From NCBI GenBank assembly GCA_017410165.1, contig JAFQRH010000009.1, forward strand, positions 1 through 64,000: DNA of 64,000 nucleotides, read 5' to 3'. How positions within the stretch are numbered: position 1 is the stretch's first letter; each line of letters begins with the position of its first letter. The stretch is from Alistipes sp. (GTDB taxonomy: Bacteria > Bacteroidota > Bacteroidia > Bacteroidales > Rikenellaceae). The notes beneath the pieces were generated by a model. It ran no database searches, had not been told where the DNA came from, and worked only from the letters and a program-made list of their open reading frames with translations. The position numbers and the translations under genes are program-made. Of this stretch, positions 27,615 through 36,719 are shown in pieces.

Positions 27615-28694
27615 ATGTTTTCGCGGCAACAAATACGAGGTTTAGCGACCATTATTGTAATGGTCGGCATCATCGTTGCCCTGCTCTACATAGGCAAACC
27701 ACGCCTGAAATACTATCTCGCCGAACGCGACAAGGTGGCAATGCCGGCTACGCATAGCGACGAAGAGCCGGCACGCGACTCGCTATTCTGCTTCGACCCG
27801 AACACCGTAACATACGAAGAGTTGCGGGCAATGGGGTTCAGCAAGCGTACGGCAGTCGGCATCGTGAAGTACCGTTCGATGGGCAAAGTGTTCTCTATCA
27901 AGGAGGATTTCGCGCTCTGCTACGGTGTAACCGACTCGATGTACGCACGGCTCAAACCCTATATCCGCATCGGCAGCAAGTATGCGGCTCGACCAAAGCG
28001 CGACACGCTATACGCCTCGCATCGCGCGACAGAGCGTCGCTTCGCACCACGACCATTCGAGCCGTTTCGTATCGACACGGTGGGAGTTGAGTATCTGCGA
28101 CAAATCGGATTCTCAACACGTCAGGCACGCTCGCTTATAGAGTATCGTAACCGCGCGGCAGAGGGCATACGCGATATGGCAGAGTTGCGCGACTGCTACG
28201 TCGTAAGTGAAGAGATGGCCGACTCGCTCGAAGCGTATGTAATCTTCCCCGAGCCGAAACCCTACGGCGGACTTGTAGAGATAAATTCTGCCGACTCGGC
28301 AACGCTGCGTTCGGTGGCGGGCATCGGCGCAAAGAGCGTCGTGGCGATTATGGAGTACCGCCGTTTGCTCGGCGGATTCCACTCAATTAAGCAAATTGCG
28401 GAACTAAAATGCGTTACGGCAGAAAATTTTGCACGAATATCGAAACAAATTTGTTGCGATAGTTGTGTTATTTCAAAAATTGATATTAACTTTGCACCCG
28501 CTATCGAGTTGGAGCGTCATCCGTATATGACTCGAAGCGCAATAAAACAGATTGTTGAACTACGCAAATCGAAAGGGGGCTGGAAGTCGTTCGAAGAGAT
28601 GATTGAGGATAAAATATTTGGAGCGGAGCAGACAACTGCCATCGCGCCCTATCTTCACTTTGGCGACATACCGCAAGGTTTCGAGGAGCAATAA
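27615..28694 (+). CDS. Helix-hairpin-helix protein with N-terminal membrane anchor (ComEA-like)
   Basis: The ATG at 27615 gives 359 residues: one membrane segment (residues 9-27, TIIVMVGIIVALLYIG), a linker, and then repeated HhH units (YEELRAMGFSKRTAVGIVKYRS, VEYLRQIGFSTRQARSLIEYRN, LRSVAGIGAKSVVAIMEYRR, and a last near residue 310). HhH repeats of this type bind DNA without sequence preference, as in ComEA, but this protein has more copies and different spacing. It begins 28 bases after ubiD. A role in DNA uptake is inferred only from domain type. Confidence 0.8.
   Translation: MFSRQQIRGLATIIVMVGIIVALLYIGKPRLKYYLAERDKVAMPATHSDEEPARDSLFCFDPNTVTYEELRAMGFSKRTAVGIVKYRSMGKVFSIKEDFALCYGVTDSMYARLKPYIRIGSKYAARPKRDTLYASHRATERRFAPRPFEPFRIDTVGVEYLRQIGFSTRQARSLIEYRNRAAEGIRDMAELRDCYVVSEEMADSLEAYVIFPEPKPYGGLVEINSADSATLRSVAGIGAKSVVAIMEYRRLLGGFHSIKQIAELKCVTAENFARISKQICCDSCVISKIDINFAPAIELERHPYMTRSAIKQIVELRKSKGGWKSFEEMIEDKIFGAEQTTAIAPYLHFGDIPQGFEEQ
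28487..28494 (+). promoter_or_regulatory. Possible internal promoter for rpsU
   Basis: TAACTTTG in a locally AT-rich patch inside the 3' end of the HhH gene, about 335 bases before rpsU. No better element is visible between the two genes. Low confidence. Confidence 0.25.
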
Positions 28695-28828
28695 CACAAC
28701 AATCACAGTACCCGCAACGGGGGAGTGCGGCGACGAGGAGAGCCGGCAGAGTAGCGGCATCAATCGGGAAACTCCACCACAAAAAACAGACAACAGAAAA
28801 CAATAACAAATTAAAAAAGTAGAATATT

Positions 28829-29023
28829 ATGATTATTATGCCAGTTAAAGAGGGCGAAAACATCGAGCGCGCTCTCAAAAAGTTCAAGCGTAAATACGAG
28901 CGTACCGGAGTTTTGAAGGAGTTGCGTGCACGCCAGTACTTCACTAAACCGTCGATCGCAAAGCGCGAGAAGATGGCACACGCAATCTACGTCGAGAAGA
29001 TGCACCGTGAGGATGCAGAGTAA
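28829..29023 (+). CDS. rpsU: 30S ribosomal protein S21
   Basis: A 64-residue basic protein (PVKEGENIERALKKFKRKYERTG.., REKMAHAIYVEKMHRED) matching S21 over its full length. It binds near the 3' end of 16S rRNA and takes part in initiation; in Bacteroidetes it is among the proteins connected with hiding the anti-Shine-Dalgarno. The start MIIMPVKEG agrees with the usual Bacteroidetes N-terminus. A hairpin terminator follows. Confidence 0.97.
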   Translation: MIIMPVKEGENIERALKKFKRKYERTGVLKELRARQYFTKPSIAKREKMAHAIYVEKMHREDAE

Positions 29024-29044
29024 TTATTCGGCAGCGTAAAACAA

Positions 29045-29085
29045 CGGGCGTTTTCTTCGTAGCAGGGGAAGACGCCTTTTTTTGC
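29045..29085 (+). terminator. rpsU terminator
   Basis: An imperfect stem GGGCGTTTTCTTC/GGGGAAGACGCC followed by seven T. Confidence 0.75.
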
Positions 29086-29119
29086 AGCAAAACAAAACAC
29101 TTTATAAAACGAAGCAATT

Positions 29120-29515
29120 ATGGCTAACAACACTAACACAGCTGCGGCAACCGTATGGGGTTTTGTCGCTCTCGCATTGATTGCAATAGCAGTTATCTTG
29201 GGCTTGATGTTCGGTCTGCCGATGTACAACGTATGGCAGCAGGAGATGAGCGGTCGTGCCGAGTTGGCAAAGGCGGAGCAGAACCGTCAAATCAAAATCG
29301 AGGAGGCAAAGGCAAACCTCGAAGCCGAGAAACTCAACGCACAGGCAGAAATCGAGCGTGCGAAGGGTGCAGCCGAGGCAATACGCATCGAGAATGGCTC
29401 GCTCACTTCGACCTACATTCAGTATCTGTGGGTACGTCAGCAAAACAATATTCCGGAGAAGGTTATCTACATCCCGACCGAGGCAAATCTGCCGATATTG
29501 GAGGCAAAAAAGTAG
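29120..29515 (+). CDS. Small membrane protein with coiled-coil tail, unknown function
   Basis: This 131-residue protein has one membrane span (about residues 12-36, GFVALALIAIAVILGLMFGL) and then a strongly charged helix with AEL/AEK/AEI repeats (residues 42-90) like the coiled-coil stalk of SPFH/prohibitin proteins, but the SPFH domain itself is missing. The C-terminus (YLWVRQQNNIPEKVIYIPTEANLPI) also resembles the tail of such membrane-protease regulators. It is 12 bases upstream of the NifX-like ORF start. I do not recognise a named family. Confidence 0.65.
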   Translation: MANNTNTAAATVWGFVALALIAIAVILGLMFGLPMYNVWQQEMSGRAELAKAEQNRQIKIEEAKANLEAEKLNAQAEIERAKGAAEAIRIENGSLTSTYIQYLWVRQQNNIPEKVIYIPTEANLPILEAKK

Positions 29516-29527
29516 ACCGTGCGCGAT

Positions 29528-29953
29528 ATGAAGATTGCAGTTCCAACCAGAGATAACCGCGTGGACGACCACTTCGGCCACTGCGACCACTACACGATTT
29601 TCACAATCGAGCAGGGTGCAATCGCGGAGCGCACTACCCTCCCCTCACCGCAAGGTTGCGGTTGCAAGTCGGGCATTGCCACAACGCTTGCCGAGATGGG
29701 TGTCGAGGTGATGTTGGCTGGCAATATGGGCGACGGAGCAAAGCGCAAACTCGCCGAGAGTGGCATTACAGTCAAACGCGGATGCAGCGGAGAGGTCGAA
29801 TCGCTTGTAGAAAAGTATCTTGCGGGAGAGATTGACGACTCGGGCGAGAGTTGCTCGGCACACGGACCGGGGCACGAGTGTTCACACTCGCCACACGACC
29901 CATCCGACAACAATATCGGCACGATGCAATTCGTATATCGTCCGCAGAAGTAA
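29528..29953 (+). CDS. Dinitrogenase iron-molybdenum cofactor family protein (NifX/NifB-C type)
   Basis: A 141-residue protein of the NifX/NafY superfamily: MKIAVPTRDNRVDDHFGHCDHYTIF, then CGCKSGI and a MLAGNMGDGAKRKL helix. The fold binds Fe-S or Fe-Mo clusters, and most members outside nitrogen fixers are of unknown role in metal-cluster handling. No nitrogenase genes are nearby. The tail is rich in His, Cys and Asp (from about residue 115), likely another metal site. The ATG at 29528 is chosen; a GTG three codons upstream is possible. Confidence 0.82.
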   Translation: MKIAVPTRDNRVDDHFGHCDHYTIFTIEQGAIAERTTLPSPQGCGCKSGIATTLAEMGVEVMLAGNMGDGAKRKLAESGITVKRGCSGEVESLVEKYLAGEIDDSGESCSAHGPGHECSHSPHDPSDNNIGTMQFVYRPQK

Positions 29954-29979
29954 AGCGCGGAGGTATCACTACACAAACA

Positions 29980-30017
29980 AAGGGGCTGTTCTATCGAAAA
30001 CGTAGAACAGCCCCTTA
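29980..30017 (+). terminator. Terminator between convergent genes
   Basis: A perfect 14-bp stem AAGGGGCTGTTCTA/TAGAACAGCCCCTT followed by a T-rich stretch. Confidence 0.75.
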
Positions 30018-30111
30018 CGCTTTTATCACTCGGCGTAAATGAGCATTTTGAGGGCAAGCGTAACGCAGAAATCACCTTGTTAGACGGCTTCTTCTGCTTT
30101 TATCACACGGC

Positions 30112-31173
30112 CTACTCCTCGCGCATAATGCGATTCTGGTGGGTAATACTCTCGATATGAATGGCTTCAAGCACCGTATTGACAAACTCGTGGCTGAGGC
30201 CGAGTGCAGTGGCTCGTGCCTGCATTCGCTCGACGACATCGCTCCAACGCCCCGACTGCAAAATCATCACATTGTTATCGCGTTTGATGCGACCAATGCT
30301 ATCTGCCGCCTCCATACGACGGGCAAGCAGGTCGAAAATCTCTTTATCCAGACGGTCGATAGTACTGCGCAACTCGTCTATCGAGCTCTGATATGCCAGC
30401 GACTGCGATTCGGACGCGCGCCACTGTATGCGGTCGATAATCTCGGCAAAGGCATCGGGTGTAACTTGTTGCGCAGCATCGCTCCACGCCGTATCGGGCG
30501 AATAATGGCTTTCGAGCATCACACCATTAAAGTCCAAATCGGCCGCCTGTTGTGCCACATCGAACAGATGCACGCGATTGCCGCAGATGTGTGACGGATC
30601 ACACAGAATCGGCAACTCCGGCAGACGACGCTTAATCTCCAACGGGATATGCCACATCGGCATATTGCGGTATTCGCTCGAACCGTAACCCGAAAAACCG
30701 CGATGAATCAAGCCCAAATTCTTCACGTCGCACTTTTGAAGACGCTCCACGGCTCCAACCCACAATTCGAGGTCGGCACTCATCGGATTCTTTACCAACA
30801 CTGGCGTATCCGTACCACGCAACGCCTCGGCAACCTCTTGCGTGCTGAACGGGTTGGAGGTGGTACGCGCACCAATCCACAACATATCTATACCGTACTC
30901 CAACGCGCTCTCGACGTGGCGCGTATTCGCAACCTCGATGGCAATAGGCAACCCCGTGCGCTCGCGTGCCTCAACGAGCCACGGCAACGCCTCAACGCCC
31001 ACACCCTCGAACATTCCGGGTTTGGTACGCGGCTTCCACACTCCGGCACGAAGCACATTGACTCTGCCTGTTGCCGCCAATGCCCTCATCGTAGAGAGCG
31101 TTTGCTCACGTGTCTCTGCACTGCAAGGGCCAGCAATGATAAGCGGCTTGCGAGATTTTATATCCAATGCCAT
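30112..31173 (-). CDS. aroF: Bifunctional DAHP synthase / chorismate mutase
   Basis: A 353-residue fusion typical of Bacteroidetes. Residues 1 to about 255 are a class I-beta DAHP synthase (IIAGPCSAETREQ, RAGVWKPRTKPGMFEG, VLVKNPM, LCDPSHICGNR), the first step of the shikimate pathway. About 260-353 is an AroQ-type chorismate mutase (SSIDELRSTIDRLDKEIFDLLARRMEAADSIGRIKR). The mutase part is likely to give allosteric control by prephenate or aromatic products, as in the Porphyromonas enzyme. It stands alone downstream of the S9 peptidase gene. Confidence 0.93.
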   Translation of the reverse strand: MALDIKSRKPLIIAGPCSAETREQTLSTMRALAATGRVNVLRAGVWKPRTKPGMFEGVGVEALPWLVEARERTGLPIAIEVANTRHVESALEYGIDMLWIGARTTSNPFSTQEVAEALRGTDTPVLVKNPMSADLELWVGAVERLQKCDVKNLGLIHRGFSGYGSSEYRNMPMWHIPLEIKRRLPELPILCDPSHICGNRVHLFDVAQQAADLDFNGVMLESHYSPDTAWSDAAQQVTPDAFAEIIDRIQWRASESQSLAYQSSIDELRSTIDRLDKEIFDLLARRMEAADSIGRIKRDNNVMILQSGRWSDVVERMQARATALGLSHEFVNTVLEAIHIESITHQNRIMREE

Positions 31174-31293
31174 AATCCTTAATGTTTTTTTACTCCGTAA
31201 AACATTTTCTTATCGGTTGCCCGCACAATCACACGGTGCAACTCGTTTCAATCATCCCAACTTCGTCTGCACGATAATTTGACGCTTGGCCGG

Positions 31294-33264
31294 CTACCGC
31301 AAATAGTCCTCGAAATAGTCGGTCACCTTCTGCATCAAATGCACTCGGTCTTTGCCTCGTACGTTATGTTGTGCGCGAGGGTACGGGAAGTAATCAACCG
31401 GCACGTTATGCTTGATACACTCGTCGATAAAATTGAGCGAATGTTGCCATACGACCACATCATCGACAGCACCCTGACAAATCAGCAACTTACCTCGCAA
31501 ATCCTTCGCACGCGGCAGCAGCGACGTCGCAGCAAAACCCTCGGCGTTGGTCGCCTCGGTCTCCATATATCGTTCGCCGTACATCACCTCGTACCACTTC
31601 CAATCAATCACCGGACCACCTGCCACACCAACTTTGAACACCTCCGGATAGTTGACCATCAGCGATATGGTCATAAAACCGCCATACGACCAGCCGTGAA
31701 CGCCCACACGCTCGGCATCCGCCCAATCGTGCGACAGCAGCCAACGCATACCTGCCATCTGGTCTTCCATCTCGCACGCTCCGCAACGGCGGTGGATAGC
31801 GCGCTCGTACTCCGCACCACGATTTGCCGTACCGCGATTATCCATCACGAAGACCACCCAACCACGCTGCGCCATATACATCTCCCAACGACGCAACTGC
31901 GCCTGAAACGAATTGCAGACCATTTGCGAGTGTGGACCGCCATAGACATACAGAATGACCGGATACTTTTTGGCGGGGTCGAAATCGAGCGGCTTAATCA
32001 AGCGGTAGTAGTTATCGTAGCGACCATCGGCACTCGGCACCGAGCCCAACTCAATTTGCGCATAGTTAAACTCGGCCGATGGGTCGGGCGCACGGAATAG
32101 TTCGCGATAGAGGCGACCGTCGGTAGTGCCGACAGCCACAACACGTGGCACGGTAAGCGAAGAGTAATTATCCGAGAATGCGCGACCGTCAGCCGACAGA
32201 GTACAGGTATGCCAACCCGCTTCGCGCGTGAGTTGCAGCACTTTGCCCGTACGCAAATCGAGGCGCATCAGGTGGCGTTCGATAGGCGACTGCTCGGCCG
32301 AATAGTAGAATATAGTCCTGTCGCTCTGACCAACATACTCCACATCGGCCTCCGTTGCGGTCAGGCGACGAAGCGTTCCATCGGCGAGCGAGTAGAGGTA
32401 TAGATTACGATAGCCGTCACGATTGTTGGTCGTATAGATAAATTTCGACGAATCGCCCGAAAGGAAATAGAGCGGATGTTGCGGCTCGACATAGCGGTCG
32501 TCGTGCTCGGTGAGCAACGTCGCCACAAATGCTCCGCTTGCGGCATCGTAGGCGTTCAGATGGACATTCTTCTGTGCGCGGTCCACCACTTGTGCGTAGA
32601 TGCGCTGCGAATCGGGCGACCACGTGAGATTGGTCACATATCGCTCCTCGTCAAAATCGGTAATATCCAGATAGACGGTTGCGCCGGTCTGCACATCATA
32701 CACCCCGACCTCGATACGCTCCGACGGCATTCCGTTCATCGGGTACTTTATCTCGAAGAGCGTACCCGTTCGCGAAGTGATATCGAGCAGCGGGAAGGTC
32801 GTAACGCGCGACTCGTCCTTCTTATAGAAAGCCAACCGCAGACCATCGGGCGACGGAAACAGACCGCCCGAAATGCCAAACTCGTTACGCGACACGGTCG
32901 CTCCGCAGACGATATTAGCATCGTCAAACGAGGTTACCTTGCGCTCCGAGCCATCCGCCTCGACCCACACGATATTATTGGCACGCAATTCGGCGTGTGC
33001 TCCGCGTGGCGTGGTTTGCGGTGGCTCAATGGTGCGCGATTTGCCTGTTCGCACATCAAAGGCCTGCCACTCGCCCGTCGCTGTTCGATGCAGATATTCG
33101 TTCGGATAGGCAGCCGACCACTCGACGTGGTAGTTCTGAGGAATAAGGTCACGATTGAGTATAGCATCCTCCATCGTCAGCAGACGACGCTCGGCCGCTA
33201 CTGTCGCACCGAAGCCGACCAAGCAACACAAAATCGCTATAATGGCACTACGTAATGCTTTCAT
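31294..33264 (-). CDS. S9 family prolyl oligopeptidase (dipeptidyl peptidase IV-like), secreted
   Basis: The ATG at 33262-33264 gives 656 residues: signal peptide (MKALRSAIIAILCCLVGFGATVAA), an N-terminal beta-propeller of DPP IV type (residues about 60-420), and an alpha/beta hydrolase domain with nucleophile motif GWSYGGFM, Asp in GAVDDVV and His in AQHNVRGKD. It should remove X-Pro or similar dipeptides from peptides in the periplasm, supporting amino-acid scavenging. The start overlaps the last base of the PfkB stop, so the two are coupled. The longer frame upstream lies inside the kinase gene and is not used. Confidence 0.93.
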   Translation of the reverse strand: MKALRSAIIAILCCLVGFGATVAAERRLLTMEDAILNRDLIPQNYHVEWSAAYPNEYLHRTATGEWQAFDVRTGKSRTIEPPQTTPRGAHAELRANNIVWVEADGSERKVTSFDDANIVCGATVSRNEFGISGGLFPSPDGLRLAFYKKDESRVTTFPLLDITSRTGTLFEIKYPMNGMPSERIEVGVYDVQTGATVYLDITDFDEERYVTNLTWSPDSQRIYAQVVDRAQKNVHLNAYDAASGAFVATLLTEHDDRYVEPQHPLYFLSGDSSKFIYTTNNRDGYRNLYLYSLADGTLRRLTATEADVEYVGQSDRTIFYYSAEQSPIERHLMRLDLRTGKVLQLTREAGWHTCTLSADGRAFSDNYSSLTVPRVVAVGTTDGRLYRELFRAPDPSAEFNYAQIELGSVPSADGRYDNYYRLIKPLDFDPAKKYPVILYVYGGPHSQMVCNSFQAQLRRWEMYMAQRGWVVFVMDNRGTANRGAEYERAIHRRCGACEMEDQMAGMRWLLSHDWADAERVGVHGWSYGGFMTISLMVNYPEVFKVGVAGGPVIDWKWYEVMYGERYMETEATNAEGFAATSLLPRAKDLRGKLLICQGAVDDVVVWQHSLNFIDECIKHNVPVDYFPYPRAQHNVRGKDRVHLMQKVTDYFEDYLR

Positions 33265-34265
33265 TAGAAGAGGTATTTTTCGGTTTTCACACGTTTGATA
33301 AGTCGTTCGACATCGCTCCAAGCATCCTCGCCGAGTGTCGTACCGACAACCTCGATGACCTTTCCGGCCGTAATGGCTCCGATGGTGCCACATTGGCGCA
33401 ACGAGAGTCCCTCGCACAGACCGTGCATAAAACCGGCAGCGTAGAAGTCGCCTGCACCCGTCGTATCGACACGCTTGGCAGCCGCCATAATGCCGACGTG
33501 GATAACCTCCGAGCCGTGCTTGATAAGCGCGCCTTTGGTGCCAATCTTAACCACTGCCAAGTCGCACATCTCGGAGATATGTTGCAGGGCATTAATCGGT
33601 TCGCTCTCGCCGGAGAATACCTTTGCCTCGTCCTCATTGGCAAAAACGATATCGACATACTCGCGGGTGATGCGACGCAGAAAATCGCGATTCTCCTCCA
33701 CGACATTGAAACTTGCAAGGTCGATGGCAACCTTCAAACCGCGCGACTTCGCCATACGCATAGCCGACTCGATGAGCGAGTGGTCCTGTACCAAATAGCC
33801 CTCGATATAGAGGCAGTCGTAGCCGTCGAAAATCTCTGCCGAAATCTCCTCCGCTCGCAACTCCATCGCTGCGCCGAGGTGGGTCAGCATCGTACGCTCG
33901 CCATCGGGCGAGACAAGCGACACACATTTGCCGGAACGGTGCTCGCCACGGAAAATCGTCGGAGCAATGCCGAGATTCTGCAATGCCTGCTCGAAGAAGT
34001 CGCCCGTCGTATCGCGCCCCACCTTGCCGATAAAGCCGACCTGCGTACCGAGACGAGCCATAGCGCGAATCGTATTGTCGGCCGAGCCACCAAGCGAAAG
34101 CGAATAGGGAAGACCTGCAACGGATTTGGATATTTTGGATTGCAATGCACTATCGACCAACGACATCGAGCCCCTTGCAATGCCGAACGTATCGAGTACG
34201 GCATCCGATTTGAGATTTACGAGCATATCGGTCAGTGCATTACCGATACCAATCACTTTTTTCAT
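33264..34265 (-). CDS. PfkB family carbohydrate/adenosine kinase
   Basis: A 333-residue ribokinase-fold kinase. Landmarks are GIGNALTDMLVNL at the start, the GGSADNTIRAMARLG substrate motif, and the catalytic GAGDFYAAGFMHGL with the base Asp near residue 269. The substrate may be adenosine, a ribose or another sugar; adenosine-kinase-like annotations are common for this Bacteroidetes group. It is located between pfkA (75 bases upstream) and the S9 peptidase (overlapping). Confidence 0.88.
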   Translation of the reverse strand: MKKVIGIGNALTDMLVNLKSDAVLDTFGIARGSMSLVDSALQSKISKSVAGLPYSLSLGGSADNTIRAMARLGTQVGFIGKVGRDTTGDFFEQALQNLGIAPTIFRGEHRSGKCVSLVSPDGERTMLTHLGAAMELRAEEISAEIFDGYDCLYIEGYLVQDHSLIESAMRMAKSRGLKVAIDLASFNVVEENRDFLRRITREYVDIVFANEDEAKVFSGESEPINALQHISEMCDLAVVKIGTKGALIKHGSEVIHVGIMAAAKRVDTTGAGDFYAAGFMHGLCEGLSLRQCGTIGAITAGKVIEVVGTTLGEDAWSDVERLIKRVKTEKYLF

Positions 34266-34340
34266 CTGTTTGGGTTTTATTTTATTTACTTATTTATTTA
34301 CGATTTTGAAACTCTTTTTCGACTGCATTGCGCGGTCGGA

Positions 34341-35321
34341 TTATATCGAAAGAATCTTCACAAGTTCGATATTACTACTACGAACGCACTTCGTATGGCT
34401 CAACGCCTGCGTAAACGGAACATAGACCGTCTCGCCGTTGCGCACGCCGACCATCACGTTGCGTTGCCCCTCTTTGAGTGCCTCGATTGCCGCTGCGCCA
34501 AGGCGCGAAGCGAGAATACGGTCGGCTGCCGTCGGCGAGCCGCCTCGTTGCAGATGGCCGAGGATGGTCACACGAGCGTCATATTGCGGAAACTCCTCCT
34601 CGACACGCTTCGCCAGACCCATAGCACCGCCCGTCACCGGATTCTCCGCCACAAGGACGATAGCCGAGTTCTTACTCTTACGGAAGCCGTTATCTATCAG
34701 TGTTTTGAGTTGGTCGTCACCCGTCTCTGCCTCCGGAATTATCGCCGCCTCGGCACCCGTCGCAATCGCTCCGTTCAGCGCAAGGTAGCCAGCCGTATGG
34801 CCCATAACCTCAACGAAGAACAATCGCTCGTGCGAGGTTGCCGTATCGCGCAACTTATCGACTGCGTCGGTTATCGTGTTGAGTGCCGTATCATAACCGA
34901 TAGTCGAATCAGTACCCGACAAATCGTTGTCGATTGTACCCGGCAGACCGACAATCGGCACATCGAACTCCTCGGCAAAGGCGCGTGCGCCGGTAATTGT
35001 TCCGTCACCACCGATAACCACCAGAGCGTCAATCTCTGCCGCACGCATATTTTCGTACGCTGCACGACGCCCCTCCGGCGTCTTAAACTCCGCGCAACGA
35101 GCCGTTTTGAGGATGGTTCCGCCTCGCTGGATTATATTACTGACACTCTCCGAGCGAAATTCGTTAATCTCGCCCGTAATAAGCCCTTTATAGCCACGCA
35201 TAATGCCCTTCACGCGCCATCCGTTATAGAATGCCGTACGCGTCACGGCACGAATTGCTGCATTCATACCCGGAGCATCACCGCCCGAGGTGAGTATGCC
35301 AATACATTTAATCGTTCCCAT
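34341..35321 (-). CDS. pfkA: 6-phosphofructokinase
   Basis: The ATG at 35319-35321 gives 326 residues with all family A motifs: [27 protein letters not shown], the catalytic [25 protein letters not shown] and [11 protein letters not shown]. It catalyses ATP-dependent phosphorylation of fructose-6-phosphate in glycolysis. GGDGT at the ATP site is the ATP-type signature rather than the PPi type. An in-frame ATG six codons upstream lies too near the promoter element to be likely. Confidence 0.97.
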   Translation of the reverse strand: MGTIKCIGILTSGGDAPGMNAAIRAVTRTAFYNGWRVKGIMRGYKGLITGEINEFRSESVSNIIQRGGTILKTARCAEFKTPEGRRAAYENMRAAEIDALVVIGGDGTITGARAFAEEFDVPIVGLPGTIDNDLSGTDSTIGYDTALNTITDAVDKLRDTATSHERLFFVEVMGHTAGYLALNGAIATGAEAAIIPEAETGDDQLKTLIDNGFRKSKNSAIVLVAENPVTGGAMGLAKRVEEEFPQYDARVTILGHLQRGGSPTAADRILASRLGAAAIEALKEGQRNVMVGVRNGETVYVPFTQALSHTKCVRSSNIELVKILSI

Positions 35322-35347
35322 ACAACTAATAAGATACAAATATCGTT

Positions 35348-35355
35348 CAAAGGTA
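35348..35355 (-). promoter_or_regulatory. pfkA promoter -7 element
   Basis: TACCTTTG on the minus strand, 26 bases before the chosen ATG. Confidence 0.5.
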
Positions 35356-35475
35356 AATAAATTCGCGCGATATTCAAACTACACCCGCCCCAAATAGCCG
35401 AAAAAAGAGAAGTTTTCGATTGCAAGCAACGACCCGACAGCACGCATCGGAGATAATCGGGGGGGGTCAGACACA

Positions 35476-35521
35476 AAAAGAGCACCCCTCGCCTACTCGT
35501 TTGGCGAAGGGGTACTCTTCT
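35476..35521 (-). terminator. Terminator after the PspC operon
   Basis: A long stem pairing AGAGTACCCCTTCGCC with GGCGAGGGGTGCTCT (one mismatch and one G-T pair), followed on the minus strand by five T. Confidence 0.85.
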
Positions 35522-35546
35522 AAAAAAATGCTTATGATGGGATCCT

Positions 35547-36713
35547 CTATTTATCAATGCTGGCAGCATCCGTAGCGTGGAGCAGTTTGGCGTACTCCAA
35601 CGAGTCGATTGGCTCGCCAAGCCCAGCAGCCGAACGCTCGAGCGACTCCTTGACATCATCCAAATCGGTCTTCATAATGCGGTCAATCTCGCTATCCTGC
35701 ATAACGCTTATCGACTTTACACCCGCAAACATTGTGCCGAAAATCAGAAGCAACCACACGATGAACGACGAGATGAGCACCCACCATCGCGGACGACGGC
35801 CGAGCAACAGTACAACAAACAGGTAGATGAGTATCAGTGTCGGAATCAGCGCAACTCCCATACCGAGCAACGGGAATGCGTATCCGTAGTCGGAGATGAG
35901 CATCGACAGCGTGCCGAGATTACCAAACTGCACGTAGTCGGTAAGCACGCCGAACGGGATGCACACCATACAGAACAACAACGCAAGGCAGACAATCACC
36001 AGCGGAAATATCAGTACCGCAACGAAGACTTTGAGCAGTACTACCGCCACGCGACCGAGCGTAGTGACCACCGAAGCGACGCTCGAACGCGCCTGCTGTT
36101 CGGGGGTTACCGATTGGCGGTCGGCGATACTCTTTGCCGTCACGGGGTTGCCCTCCGCTTCGAGTTTCTGGCGAGCCGACTGCGCAGCCGGAACGACAAA
36201 CCACATAATCACGTATGTCATAATAAATACGCCGAAGAGGTTTTGTGCCGTAACCGACAACCAGCTGACATTATTGCCAAAGAAGGCAATCAACAGCGGA
36301 GCAAAGAAGAGCAGACGCACAACAGCCGAGTCGATGTTGAAGTATCGGCCCAAACCGGCGCACACACCACCGAGCTTAGCGTTCTCCGTATCGCGGTACA
36401 GACGTCGCGGGATGCGCGACTCTGCCACAGGGGGCTCCTGCGCAAATTGTTCGCCCGAAATATCCTCTGCCGAGCCGAGTTGTGCTATGATATTCTCGAC
36501 GAGCGGCAGGCCGACGGTCTGTGTCGAGTAACTCTGTGCCGAGAGAATCAGTTCGGCAATTCGTGCCTCGATATCGGCGAGAATCTCGGCACAATCAGGA
36601 TTGCCGTCATACGCCTTTTTGAGCGATGCCAAATACGCTTCGAGGCGGGTATATGCCCCAATTTCGAAGGTGAAGGCGATACCCGATATGCTGCATTTCT
36701 TAATTTCGTTCAT
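35547..36713 (-). CDS. PspC-domain membrane protein
   Basis: A 388-residue protein. The N-terminal 100 residues (cytoplasmic, with LEAYLASLKKAY and IEARIAELIL) resemble the conserved head of Bacteroidetes PspC proteins. A PspC domain follows at about 120-180 (RRLYRDTENAKLGGVCAGLGRYFNID), then four further membrane segments between about 215 and 335. PspC proteins take part in the phage-shock/envelope-stress response. It is last in a minus-strand operon of PspC, PadR, DUF2807 and PspC, six bases after the DUF2807 stop. Confidence 0.88.
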   Translation of the reverse strand: MNEIKKCSISGIAFTFEIGAYTRLEAYLASLKKAYDGNPDCAEILADIEARIAELILSAQSYSTQTVGLPLVENIIAQLGSAEDISGEQFAQEPPVAESRIPRRLYRDTENAKLGGVCAGLGRYFNIDSAVVRLLFFAPLLIAFFGNNVSWLSVTAQNLFGVFIMTYVIMWFVVPAAQSARQKLEAEGNPVTAKSIADRQSVTPEQQARSSVASVVTTLGRVAVVLLKVFVAVLIFPLVIVCLALLFCMVCIPFGVLTDYVQFGNLGTLSMLISDYGYAFPLLGMGVALIPTLILIYLFVVLLLGRRPRWWVLISSFIVWLLLIFGTMFAGVKSISVMQDSEIDRIMKTDLDDVKESLERSAAGLGEPIDSLEYAKLLHATDAASIDK

Positions 36714-36719
36714 TGTATG

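Noticed and set aside
31294..33417. Starting the S9 peptidase at the longer frame (33417)
   Set aside because: The extra 51 codons lie inside the PfkB gene; the ATG at 33264 begins a good signal peptide.
33255..35360. A 701-codon plus-strand open frame opposite the PfkB and pfkA genes
   Set aside because: It is the antisense shadow of well-recognised minus-strand genes; codon bias (few stop-complement codons) keeps it open. The product has no family features.
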